Shown one piece after another: positions 16,685-24,901 of a stretch of DNA of 64,000 nt. The stretch spans positions 62,001 to 126,000 of the forward strand of contig NZ_CAKTGT010000001.1 of the NCBI RefSeq assembly GCF_934561735.1, in the 5' to 3' direction. The first letter of the stretch is position 1. Each line of letters begins with the position of its first letter. Source of the stretch: an uncultured Eubacterium sp. (GTDB lineage: Bacteria > Bacillota > Clostridia > Oscillospirales > Acutalibacteraceae). Under the pieces are notes generated by a model, which was not told where the DNA came from, did no database searches, and was given only the letters and a program-made list of their open reading frames with translations. Both the position numbers and the translations under genes were made by a program.

Positions 16685-18295
16685 TTAATCATTAAACTCA
16701 GACAACAATAATTTCCAACTTGAATTATAATACTCTTCTATCATTTCATCTGTAATTTCATCATATCCTATCATTTTTGAAGGAATAAATGCTTCATCTT
16801 CTTCAAGCATTCTGGCATCATAAGCGTCGCAATATGCTTTTGATATAACACAAACTTCTGTTTCGGATGTAACTTCTGTTGGTTCCATGTTCATTCCTTG
16901 AGTTTCTGTCATCGTTAGACTATTATAAATTCCATCAATAAGATAAATATATTCATCGTCATGATAACTAACTTGAGTTGTTCCTATTTTATCCGGAATG
17001 ATTTCACCTGCAGGTACTACAACCGCGGCAACATAATCATTATCAGCAACAAATTCATATCCTATATCAATTATTTGATAACGAGGTAACCCATCATGAT
17101 AACCTTCAAACAATAATTTTGTTCGGAATCCTTGCTCGTTTAAGGTTTTTATTGTTTGGTTACCGTCAAGAATTACTTTAAGATAATCTTTAACGGTTGT
17201 ATTTATTACCTCTTCATCTGATTTATTGTCTTTCGTGAAAACATGTTCTCCTTCATCAAAAAACAATTTTGATGATTTTGTATTAGTAATAACATTAAAA
17301 ATAATCTTTTCGTTTTCAAGAGATACAACTATAGTGCCTTGATTGTTTTCCGTGTCGACAAAAGAAAATTCAATTGGAAACTCTACACCTTCTTTGGTCT
17401 CAGAAAAAGAATCAGTTTTAACTCCATCTTTCTTTTTTATCTCAATTCCAACATCGTTTTCATTAACAATTATGCGATAACCGGTACTAATGTCTTCATC
17501 GTAATAAAAGCCATTGAAACTTTCGTAATATTCATAAATAATTTTTTTGCTATTTTGATAATCGCCTAAAGCATAAAGAATTGGCAAGGCATTTACATAA
17601 TCATTTTTTTCAACATATATCATTGCCGTTTCATATTTTTTGCTATCAAGTACTTTATCTGTTCCAAACACATAGTATAAAGCACCACTTGCAGCAATTA
17701 ATAATACAACCAAAACAGAACAAAGGGCAATAATCTTTTTCTTTTTTGCCGCCTTATCATGTATCTTAGCTAACTCTATTTCCTTTTCTCTTCCCAAGAG
17801 TTTTAGAACAGCATTAGTTAAATCACTAATCGCACCAATGTTGTCATAATTCATAACCTGAATAGATTTTAACTCTTGTGGTAAGTCGTTGGCATTCATT
17901 TTAGAAATAACAGGAATAATTATTTTGTTTAATTCCTTGGCTTTATTCTCCTCTAATAATTGCTCAAAGTGTTCTTTTTGAATGCCTACAAAAATTAACA
18001 CATCCGAATTGAACATAGCTAAATCGTTGCTAATTTCAAGGTCATCTCCAATTATATCAGCAGAATCTACTCGTGAGAAAAAAGCATTAATATTATTAAA
18101 CTTTAGCTTTTGATAAACATCTTGAGCAATAATGCTGTCTTGTGTTCGTCTACCCAACTCATCATTTTCAATGCAGCATATACAAACGTCAAAATGCTGA
18201 ATAACGATTTCAGGATGGAGTACATTACCACAACTCTGACATTTGTAATGCCCATTTACAAAATCTAATACACCACCACAATTCTTACAAATCAT
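16685..18295 (-). CDS. Zinc-ribbon, degenerate-TIR, single-pass membrane protein
   Basis: A 536-aa paralogue-like partner of the upstream TIR gene. Order: zinc ribbon with Cys 3, 6, 19, 22; a TIR-like domain (about 34-168, starting HFDVCICC with the AQDVYQKL helix); a membrane helix (about 187-210); a TPR-like repeat (YETAMIYVEKNDYVNALPIL) and a beta-rich C-terminal part of about 280 residues. The TIR-like domain lacks the Trp-x3-Glu catalytic segment, so it is probably non-enzymatic (binding or regulatory). If the N terminus is cytoplasmic, the C-terminal part is outside. It follows the TIR gene by three bases. Confidence 0.75.
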   Translation of the reverse strand: MICKNCGGVLDFVNGHYKCQSCGNVLHPEIVIQHFDVCICCIENDELGRRTQDSIIAQDVYQKLKFNNINAFFSRVDSADIIGDDLEISNDLAMFNSDVLIFVGIQKEHFEQLLEENKAKELNKIIIPVISKMNANDLPQELKSIQVMNYDNIGAISDLTNAVLKLLGREKEIELAKIHDKAAKKKKIIALCSVLVVLLIAASGALYYVFGTDKVLDSKKYETAMIYVEKNDYVNALPILYALGDYQNSKKIIYEYYESFNGFYYDEDISTGYRIIVNENDVGIEIKKKDGVKTDSFSETKEGVEFPIEFSFVDTENNQGTIVVSLENEKIIFNVITNTKSSKLFFDEGEHVFTKDNKSDEEVINTTVKDYLKVILDGNQTIKTLNEQGFRTKLLFEGYHDGLPRYQIIDIGYEFVADNDYVAAVVVPAGEIIPDKIGTTQVSYHDDEYIYLIDGIYNSLTMTETQGMNMEPTEVTSETEVCVISKAYCDAYDARMLEEDEAFIPSKMIGYDEITDEMIEEYYNSSWKLLLSEFND

Positions 18296-18298
18296 AAT

Positions 18299-20407
18299 TT
18301 AACCCTCATAATTAATTACTTTTGAATTTAAAGAGCGAACTTCGAAAACCGAATTGTCATCAATATCCGAATAGTTATATTCTCCAATATACAAACTATT
18401 CGTATGAGTAGCAAATAAGTTATTACAAATATATCTTACATCACTTAATATTGATTTTGAACCAAAATTGCGGTAGAGCTCTCCTTTTTCGTTTACATAG
18501 AACATTTCATCTCCCCAAATGCTTACATCTTTAACATTCTTTATGTTCTTTTTTTCAAACTTATTTTGTTTTAATATACACAGATTATCATCAGTTGTGG
18601 CAATAACATTATAATACAATACACTCTCATCATTTTCATTTAATTCTTCTGAATATCCTATATCAAAATCCTTAACATTACTAAACTGCTCTAATCCTTC
18701 TATTGATGATGATTCATTATAGTATTCACCCGTGTAACTATCTTGCCATTCCGAATAATAAACACCGACAAGTGTTCCGTCTGATTTTAATCCTACTATA
18801 CCAGCGTGTTTAAGAGCACCTTTCCAATAATCACTAAAACTTTTTATCTCAATAATGTCTGTCCATTCTTCTACTGATTCGAGCCACGAATCGTTAACAT
18901 CGGAGAAACCATAACCATAGACAGCATATTCGGCCATATCGTCTGCAAATGAATATAACTTTACCGTACCATCTTTCATCAAGCAAGCAACAGTTGCCTG
19001 AAATGCATTTGAAATTTGAATAACATCCTCAAATTTTCCGTCAAATTTTGGGTTTTGATACTCAGTCCAAACAAAACCGTCCTCTTGGAGAATAACAGGA
19101 TTCAAGCCTCCAGTTATTGATACCGGATATCCGTGACTCTCATCTATTTCCAGACTTTTTCCCTTTTTAACGTCTCCGCAATCTTCAATGTTTCCGTTTG
19201 CATTAATACAGTATCTGTATTCAGCACGATTACCGTCTTGAACACTGCAAACAGTATCGGCTAAACTTTTACGCCAACGGACAAGTGATTCATAGGATTT
19301 ATCACTGCTGTCTTTATAGCCCTCAAGACTGTCAAATTTTTCAATAGCAAGTGCATAATTTCCGCTGTTCATGGTATACAAAGCATCTTCATAAACTTTG
19401 TTTTTCTTCATAATAGGAATATAAACAATAGTTCCAACAATGATTGATATAACAAGAATAACCGCAATAATTGAAAGAGCAATTCTTCTCTTTCTGCGTT
19501 TTTCCTTTTTGGTAACGGAAACAGGAATAATCTTCTTTATACCGCGAATAAACTCGTCCCAAAAACCTTCATCGTCAGTATTGTAAGAAGTAAGTGCAGA
19601 CAATTCCGTTGGAAGTTTATCATGAGTCATTCCTATTCTTAACGGAATTAGGTTCTTATCTGCTTTTGACATTGAAGAATACCTAATCCACTCATTTTTT
19701 ACCCACGGTGCATTAACATATTCTTCATTAGAAGCAATCAAAAGCATGACCTTGCTTGTTGAAAGAGCAGAATAAATATAAGGTTCATATTCAGAGCCAA
19801 TTTTCGACTCAAGAGTAATTCTTGAATAGAAGACTTTATATCCTAATTCTGTTAATTCGTTATACACTTTTTGAGCAAACAAGCTGTCCGCTGTTCTGTT
19901 ACCGTTTTTGTCACTCTCTTTGTAGCAGATAAAAACATCAAACGGCTTTTCTTTTTTACAAAGCTCAATTATTCCTCTTTGAATATCATCAATAGTCTTT
20001 GCATCTTTTTCGTAAATAGCTTTTTTGCCCTCATCTGCAAATTGTATTGCCTTCTTATAATTCTCGTCTTCGAATATTGAAGACATTGATGTTCTGTTAC
20101 ATGTTGGTACATATTCTGAATTTACGGGATTTTTTACATATGTAACACCATATTTACATAAAACCAAACTCCAGTAAGCATTTGAGTCTTCTGGTGCCAC
20201 TAACAGAATCTGTCTATACAAATTCTCCGCATTACTAAAGTCGTTGCTTTGAAAGGCATTGTTTGCTAAATCATAAAGCTTTTGTAAATTTTCATCTAAA
20301 CGTTTTGGTACTGTTTGCTCAGTTCCACAGTACTCACAAACTGCTGTATTTGAACCCTCTATTAGTTCTAACGTACCACCGCAGATTCTACATTTATAAG
20401 TGAACAT
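18299..20407 (-). CDS. Zinc-ribbon TIR-domain membrane protein with beta-propeller-like outer region
   Basis: A 702-aa protein. Order: zinc ribbon (Cys 6, 9, 24, 27); short TPR-like helices (about 45-150); TIR domain (about 155-292) with FDVFICYKE at strand A and WVKNE at 235-239, which positions a Glu like the NADase/signalling Glu of active TIR domains; membrane helix (about 309-332); a membrane-proximal repeat (VYEDALYTMNSGNYALAIEKF); then about 300 residues of short beta repeats with ...DG.V... and ...V.DV.I... spacing like RCC1/propeller blades. TIR domains in bacterial defence make or destroy NAD+ signals. The arrangement suggests an outside sensor with an inside effector (inference). 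Confidence 0.8.
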   Translation of the reverse strand: MFTYKCRICGGTLELIEGSNTAVCEYCGTEQTVPKRLDENLQKLYDLANNAFQSNDFSNAENLYRQILLVAPEDSNAYWSLVLCKYGVTYVKNPVNSEYVPTCNRTSMSSIFEDENYKKAIQFADEGKKAIYEKDAKTIDDIQRGIIELCKKEKPFDVFICYKESDKNGNRTADSLFAQKVYNELTELGYKVFYSRITLESKIGSEYEPYIYSALSTSKVMLLIASNEEYVNAPWVKNEWIRYSSMSKADKNLIPLRIGMTHDKLPTELSALTSYNTDDEGFWDEFIRGIKKIIPVSVTKKEKRRKRRIALSIIAVILVISIIVGTIVYIPIMKKNKVYEDALYTMNSGNYALAIEKFDSLEGYKDSSDKSYESLVRWRKSLADTVCSVQDGNRAEYRYCINANGNIEDCGDVKKGKSLEIDESHGYPVSITGGLNPVILQEDGFVWTEYQNPKFDGKFEDVIQISNAFQATVACLMKDGTVKLYSFADDMAEYAVYGYGFSDVNDSWLESVEEWTDIIEIKSFSDYWKGALKHAGIVGLKSDGTLVGVYYSEWQDSYTGEYYNESSSIEGLEQFSNVKDFDIGYSEELNENDESVLYYNVIATTDDNLCILKQNKFEKKNIKNVKDVSIWGDEMFYVNEKGELYRNFGSKSILSDVRYICNNLFATHTNSLYIGEYNYSDIDDNSVFEVRSLNSKVINYEG

Positions 20408-20428
20408 GTTATACCTCTCTCTTAAACC

Positions 20429-21775
20429 TTATTTTAATAATTTGCACTTATTGTTTCTATCTTCAATAAGTATAAGGAGCTCTTTTTCAAGTGCTTTTGA
20501 TAACTCATAATCATCATCTATTACAGCATCTGAAAATTCTTTGAATTTTATTGTGATTTGAGCTTCTGCACCTGCAAGAGCCTCTATTGACATTGGGTCT
20601 GAATATCTAATAGCCTCATACACTTCATTAGCCAGCGTCTTAACCTTATCAGACTTAGCTTTTGAAACAAGTGTATTAGCATTAACAGATAACATTTTAA
20701 CAAATTGTGTCTGCTGCTTTACTTCTTCCCCTCGTTGCTCAATTAATTCTCGTGCAACTGTTTTTTTCAACAATTTTCCCAACGCACATGCAAAGATGAT
20801 AATTGCTACAACGACTTGTAACAGTTGTGATAATCCAAAGAAAAGTGAAACACCACACCAAATTGTAATAGCTATATATGTTACTAATCCACTGTAAACA
20901 AAAGGAATTCCATAGAATGTGCCTTCTGCAGTTTTACTCTTCTTGAAGCCAATGAACGTTGAAAGAACGGCAAATAAATAACCAAGAATCATTACCGCCA
21001 TAACTGTATAGAATTCTTTTGTATAACGAGACGATTTGAAAGTTGAATTAATTTTTGTTACACTCTCTGGTATTTGAACAGATCTAATGCCTTTATTCAA
21101 CACCTTCATAGAAACAGTTTTTACTGGTAATCCATCAATTGTATTAGGAATAATAACATCAGGCGCCAAGCCTTTATATTCGGTAATATCAACAGATTCG
21201 CCATCGTAATTGTATGCAAAATCCATATTTTCTTTTGCTGTGACCGCATATACAACTTCACTGAAGTTGCTATCATCTATTTCTTTATCATCACTTGTTG
21301 CCTGAACGGAATAAAAATAAAATTTATTTGAATCAAGATTCTTTACTAGATATGCTGTAGTATCATTTGCCGAAGTAGTAGCTATCTTTTCATAATCACT
21401 TGTTATAGTTGCCTGATAAATTTCATAACGATCAGCATTTTCTACACTATCCCATGTTAATGAAATAGAATCAACCGATTTCGTTTGGGCCTTGAGATTT
21501 TTGGGCTTGCTTAATTTGTTTTTATTGTTGTTTTTCTTTTCTTTTTTAGCATACTTTGCTTCATCGATTATAGGAATACTTACATCATCATTTTCTGAAT
21601 CATTTAATTCGATATATTCCAAGCCATTTTCTTCTGCAAATGTTTCGGCATATGAACCAGCAACTGCTTTAACTGAAACCGATTCAGAAGCATCAAATAC
21701 AACAAATGATACAGCTAAAAACGCTGCTAAAATAATACTTGCTATTGATATAGGCAATACTTTCAAATTCTTCAT
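20429..21775 (-). CDS. Fn3-containing multi-pass membrane protein with cytoplasmic helical tail
   Basis: A 448-aa protein. Order: N-terminal signal/anchor helix (about 5-27); Lys/Asn-rich linker; a fibronectin type III domain (about 93-180, PKNLKAQTKS...ITLTWDSVENADRYEIYQA-like core); a short LRR_5/BspA-like unit (TIDGLPVKTV...IPESVTKI); three membrane helices (about 260-345); and a cytoplasmic helical tail of about 100 residues. I recognise the domains, not a named family. It lies between the SPFH gene and the TIR gene in one operon, so it may link an outside domain to the inner scaffold. Confidence 0.72.
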   Translation of the reverse strand: MKNLKVLPISIASIILAAFLAVSFVVFDASESVSVKAVAGSYAETFAEENGLEYIELNDSENDDVSIPIIDEAKYAKKEKKNNNKNKLSKPKNLKAQTKSVDSISLTWDSVENADRYEIYQATITSDYEKIATTSANDTTAYLVKNLDSNKFYFYSVQATSDDKEIDDSNFSEVVYAVTAKENMDFAYNYDGESVDITEYKGLAPDVIIPNTIDGLPVKTVSMKVLNKGIRSVQIPESVTKINSTFKSSRYTKEFYTVMAVMILGYLFAVLSTFIGFKKSKTAEGTFYGIPFVYSGLVTYIAITIWCGVSLFFGLSQLLQVVVAIIIFACALGKLLKKTVARELIEQRGEEVKQQTQFVKMLSVNANTLVSKAKSDKVKTLANEVYEAIRYSDPMSIEALAGAEAQITIKFKEFSDAVIDDDYELSKALEKELLILIEDRNNKCKLLK

Positions 21776-21787
21776 ATAATTCTCTCC

Positions 21788-23071
21788 TTAAAGAATACTT
21801 GAAAGAAGCTGTTGTTTGAGGTTGCTAAACTCTTCTTCTGTTAATAAGCCTGCTTCTTTCATCATTGTAAGCTTGTCGAGTTTTGCTTTAAAAACCGCTG
21901 TATCATCCTGAACAGGCGCTGTGTTTGTTTGTTCTGCATCAGAATCCAAGCCATCAAACATGCCTTTAAACTGTTTGCCCACAGCACCTGCTGCTTGAAG
22001 CCCTACACCTAGACCAACAATATCACTCATTGCAGAGCCACCGGCACTTCCTCCTGAACCCATATTACCCATTCCTTCTGCATAAGCTTTTTGAACTTCT
22101 GCTTGGAGAACATCTTTTTCAGAGTATCCCTTTGCTTTCATAACTTCTGCTTCAGCAAAACCAGTTGCTTTTGCAGCTGCTGCCTTAGCTTGAGCCTCAA
22201 TAACTGCTCTTTCTGCTTCTCTTTTTGCAACTTCAGTCTGCGTGGTTTGTCTTTCGAGTTCTGCAACTCTCTGTGCAGCCGTGATTTCAGCCTCTGCCTG
22301 TGCCTGTGCAGTTTTAACCTGTGCTTCGGCATGAGCCATCTTCTGTTGCAGACCTACAGTGTATAGCTCTCTGAGGTGCTTGAAGTTTGGATCATCTTCA
22401 GGAAGAACGACTGTTGTAAGATAGAAATTAGGAATTGTTAATCCGTACTCTTCAAATCCACCAACAATATATGATTTTAATATATCTGATAATTCTGATA
22501 GGTGTTCATCAACTTCAAGAATGTTAATATTAAGCTTCTTGATGGCTGCAGTAAGATTAGATTTAACCTCTGTCGAAATAAGTGGGCGAAATGAAGTTTG
22601 AAGTGATTTTGTAAATCTTCCATTTTCATTGTTCCACGCAATACCATTAGTTGTTCCAACAAGTTTCATAAGCATCTTTCTGCTATCAGAAACCATGAGA
22701 TTCATTTCACCGCTTGCTCCAAGTTCAAGTGGCAAGTTGGAATCGGGATCTATGTATCTTACCTTACTGTCTGTACCCCATTTAACTGACATCTGAACGG
22801 TTTTATTAATAAAATAGACCTCACAATGAAATGGGTTTTTCCCTCCAGTATGTATCCGCATAAATTTTCCTATAAGAGGGATGTTTTGCGTTTTAAGCGT
22901 GTGTCTTCCCGGTCCGAATGTGTCAAGTGCCTGACCGTTCATAAAAAAAATTGCCTCTTGTGACTCATGCACAATAAGCTGAGTGGTTGTATTAAAGTCT
23001 TCACAAGGATGCTTCCAAATAAAAGTACTGTTATCCCCCTCATATTGAATTACATCAACAAGTTTTGCCAT
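21788..23071 (-). CDS. SPFH/band-7 protein with C-terminal SHOCT domain
   Basis: A 427-aa member of the bacterial SPFH group related to COG4260. Order: SPFH domain (about 25-235), Ala/Glu/Gln-rich coiled coil (about 245-335), Gly-rich stretch, and a SHOCT motif at the end (KLDKLTMMKEAGLLTEEEF). SPFH proteins form ring or cage oligomers at membranes and scaffold partners; SHOCT is a short oligomerisation motif. There is no N-terminal signal peptide, so it acts on the cytoplasmic side. It is the first gene of the four-gene operon with AGGAG before its ATG; the next gene starts 12 bases after its stop. Confidence 0.88.
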   Translation of the reverse strand: MAKLVDVIQYEGDNSTFIWKHPCEDFNTTTQLIVHESQEAIFFMNGQALDTFGPGRHTLKTQNIPLIGKFMRIHTGGKNPFHCEVYFINKTVQMSVKWGTDSKVRYIDPDSNLPLELGASGEMNLMVSDSRKMLMKLVGTTNGIAWNNENGRFTKSLQTSFRPLISTEVKSNLTAAIKKLNINILEVDEHLSELSDILKSYIVGGFEEYGLTIPNFYLTTVVLPEDDPNFKHLRELYTVGLQQKMAHAEAQVKTAQAQAEAEITAAQRVAELERQTTQTEVAKREAERAVIEAQAKAAAAKATGFAEAEVMKAKGYSEKDVLQAEVQKAYAEGMGNMGSGGSAGGSAMSDIVGLGVGLQAAGAVGKQFKGMFDGLDSDAEQTNTAPVQDDTAVFKAKLDKLTMMKEAGLLTEEEFSNLKQQLLSSIL

Positions 23072-23182
23072 AATTTTTCTCCTTATCGCTTTGGGTTATA
23101 TAAATGTAAAACAAACAATAAATAACCCCAGCATAAACTCCTTTTCATTTTATTTTTGTTGGCACATGTTTAGATTATTTAA

Positions 23183-23386
23183 CTAGTTATCGCACTCCTT
23201 ATCTGTTATTTCTAAATTATCAATCGAAAACTCCAAACATCGTTGCATAATATCATTCCTTGTACGACCTGTTTCTTTAGCTAATTCATCAAGTGTATTG
23301 ACGAGTTCAATAGGAAGTCGAAGTGATATAACCGATGTTTCGCCTTGATACTTTTTGATAGTTATTTTCAGTTTCTTGTCAGTCAT
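23183..23386 (-). CDS. Ribbon-helix-helix (CopG/Arc-like) regulator
   Basis: A 67-aa protein with the RHH pattern: beta strand TSVISLRLP followed by two helices (ELVNTLDELAKETGRTRNDIMQRCLEFS). Likely a dimeric DNA-binding repressor. The start is the ATG at 23386 preceded by AAGGTGA. It is 111 bases upstream of the SPFH gene on the same strand and divergent from the XRE gene, so it may regulate the SPFH/TIR operon or the island. Confidence 0.75.
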   Translation of the reverse strand: MTDKKLKITIKKYQGETSVISLRLPIELVNTLDELAKETGRTRNDIMQRCLEFSIDNLEITDKECDN

Positions 23387-23524
23387 TCTTTCACCTTCTT
23401 CAAAACATAATTCATCGACTTTATTGTAATACATTTGTAGTGCTTTGTCAATTGCTTTAATACTTATAATCGACCCTATTGATACAATTATTCGGTAAAC
23501 TATATTTAAAACGGAGATAGCAAT

Positions 23525-23809
23525 ATGGTTGATTTTGATAATAACCTTAAAGAATTGCGGTTAAAACATAAAATGACAAAAAAAGAGTTTGCGGATAAAA
23601 TCGGCGTTACTAAATCTGTTGTTTCATATTATGAATTGCAAGAGCGCTCACCCTCGCCTGAAATTTTAATTAAACTTTCAAGAATATTTCATGTAACTAC
23701 CGATTATCTTCTAGGAATAGAGCACACGCATACAATTGATGTTTCAAATTTGTCATCAGAAGAAATAACGGTTGTTGAACAAATGATAAAAATATTAGAA
23801 AAAAAATAG
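23525..23809 (+). CDS. XRE-family HTH transcriptional regulator
   Basis: A 94-aa protein with a Cro/CI-type HTH (residues 6-63: LKELRLKHKMTKKEFADKIGV...YYELQERSPSPEILIKLS) and a short helical C terminus. It is transcribed away from the RHH gene and the SPFH/TIR operon, a common repressor layout. The R3 module starts one base after its stop codon. Confidence 0.85.
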   Translation: MVDFDNNLKELRLKHKMTKKEFADKIGVTKSVVSYYELQERSPSPEILIKLSRIFHVTTDYLLGIEHTHTIDVSNLSSEEITVVEQMIKILEKK

Positions 23810-23810
23810 T

Positions 23811-23956
23811 AAAAGAGCTATCGGACTTGATGTCTGATAGCTCTTAGTTTTATGTGAATATTATATTGTTGCCAAAATGTTGCCATTTTGGGTTTCAAAA
23901 CTCCCGAATGCCTTATAAATAGGGCATTTATCGAATCAGCGAAGTTATTCCCACTC
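23811..23956. repeat. Island right-end module, copy R3
   Basis: Third copy of the 146-base module. Hairpin AAGAGCTATCGGACTTGATG... closing with GATAGCTCTT, GTTGCCA pair at 23868 and 23879, TATAAATAGGGCATTTATCG, and core GTTATTCCCACTC (23944-23956). The core is identical to the guaA 3' end copy over 12 of 13 bases. Confidence 0.9.
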
Positions 23957-24057
23957 GCTCAATTCAGTTATTTACTAAGCTTTTTTGTTTAGTAAATATT
24001 TTGCTTTAATACAGATAATCTAACCGTTTTTTACTAAGTTTTTGTAGCTCAAAATTT

Positions 24058-24077
24058 ACAGTATCAAAACAGTATCA
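24058..24077. repeat. Integrase arm-type direct repeats, left end of island A
   Basis: ACAGTATCA at 24058-24066 and again at 24069-24077, repeated identically near the guaA end (38417 and 38428). Between the core and this site (23971-23996) lies an inverted repeat TTTACTAA...TTTAGTAAA similar to the operators at 37695-37792. Confidence 0.75.
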
Positions 24078-24217
24078 CCATCTGCCATATCGTTTGTATT
24101 GTATCATAGGTGTATATCAAAGTCAACACTTTAAAGCGATAAAGCTATCTTTTATATCTGTTTAATTGCCGTTTCTATAATTATATCTATGATTGCAGGG
24201 CTATTTTTCAAAAAATG

Positions 24218-24279
24218 TTGTATTTTATTAAAAATATTGCTATAATAAATTTGCGTACAAATTTTGATAACTGTACGCA
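24218..24279 (+). promoter_or_regulatory. abiE promoter with inverted-repeat operator
   Basis: TTGTAT (24218-24223), 17-base spacer, TATAAT (24241-24246). Directly downstream is the inverted repeat TGCGTACA (24252-24259) / TGTACGCA (24272-24279). AbiEi antitoxins are known to repress their own promoter through inverted repeats, so this is the probable autoregulatory site. Confidence 0.75.
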
Positions 24280-24295
24280 GAAAGTTGGTGAGCCG

Positions 24296-24901
24296 TTGTC
24301 TAAAGAAAAAATTGCAAAAAATGTTTTTCAAAATGTTGGCGCAATCGCAAAAACTTCCGATTTTAAAAATGTGGGACTTACAAATTATGATATTGCAAAA
24401 TTGTGCAAAGATGGTGTTATCGAGAGAATACGAAATGGCTTTTACCAACTTCCTAATAATTACAACATAAGTGAAGAACAGCTAATATCAAATTTATTAC
24501 CTTATGGAACAGTTTGCGTTGAATCGGCTTTGTTTCATTATGGATACAGTGACTTTGCTCCAAGAGAATGGTCAATAGCAGTTCCTCGAACTTACAGAAA
24601 TCAAATTTCAAATATCCAAGAAGTGCCTATCAAAGCATATTATGTTCAAAAGAATATAATTGAACTCGGAAAAACAATAGGTGATTTTAATGGTGTAACA
24701 CTCCCTGTTTACGACCGTGAAAGGACTATTTGCGACTGTTTTAAGTATCGCACAAAGCTTGATAGCGAAACATTTAATAAAGCACTTAACGCATATGTTT
24801 TGGACGATAAAAAGAATCTTTTAAATCTTTCAAAATATGCTAAAGAAATGCATGTATATACAAAAATGATGAGTGTTATGGAGGTGTTGCTGAATGGCTG
24901 A
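24296..24901 (+). CDS. abiEi: AbiEi-family antitoxin (type IV toxin-antitoxin)
   Basis: Antitoxin and transcriptional repressor of the AbiE abortive-infection system. The N-terminal winged-helix region (VFQNVGAIAKTSDFKNVGLTNYDIAKL...GVIERIRNGFYQL) and the C-terminal PVYDRERTICDCFKYR segment match the family. I place the start at the TTG at 24296 (201 aa): a longer frame back to 24215 would start upstream of the -10 box. The ribosome site is modest (GGTGAG). The gene overlaps abiEii by eight bases (ATGGCTGA), so the two are translationally coupled. Confidence 0.82.
   Translation: MSKEKIAKNVFQNVGAIAKTSDFKNVGLTNYDIAKLCKDGVIERIRNGFYQLPNNYNISEEQLISNLLPYGTVCVESALFHYGYSDFAPREWSIAVPRTYRNQISNIQEVPIKAYYVQKNIIELGKTIGDFNGVTLPVYDRERTICDCFKYRTKLDSETFNKALNAYVLDDKKNLLNLSKYAKEMHVYTKMMSVMEVLLNG

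Larger units (their letters stand above)
16322..23956. mobile_element. Island B: integrase-less insertion with SPFH/TIR operon
   Basis: The segment between core copies at 16322 and 23944. Left arm pair GTTATCA (16437, 16448) lies 115 bases from the core; right arm pair GTTGCCA (23868, 23879) lies 76 bases from the core. It carries a four-gene membrane-associated TIR operon, a ribbon-helix-helix gene and a divergent XRE regulator, but no integrase, relaxase or transposase. Confidence 0.72.
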
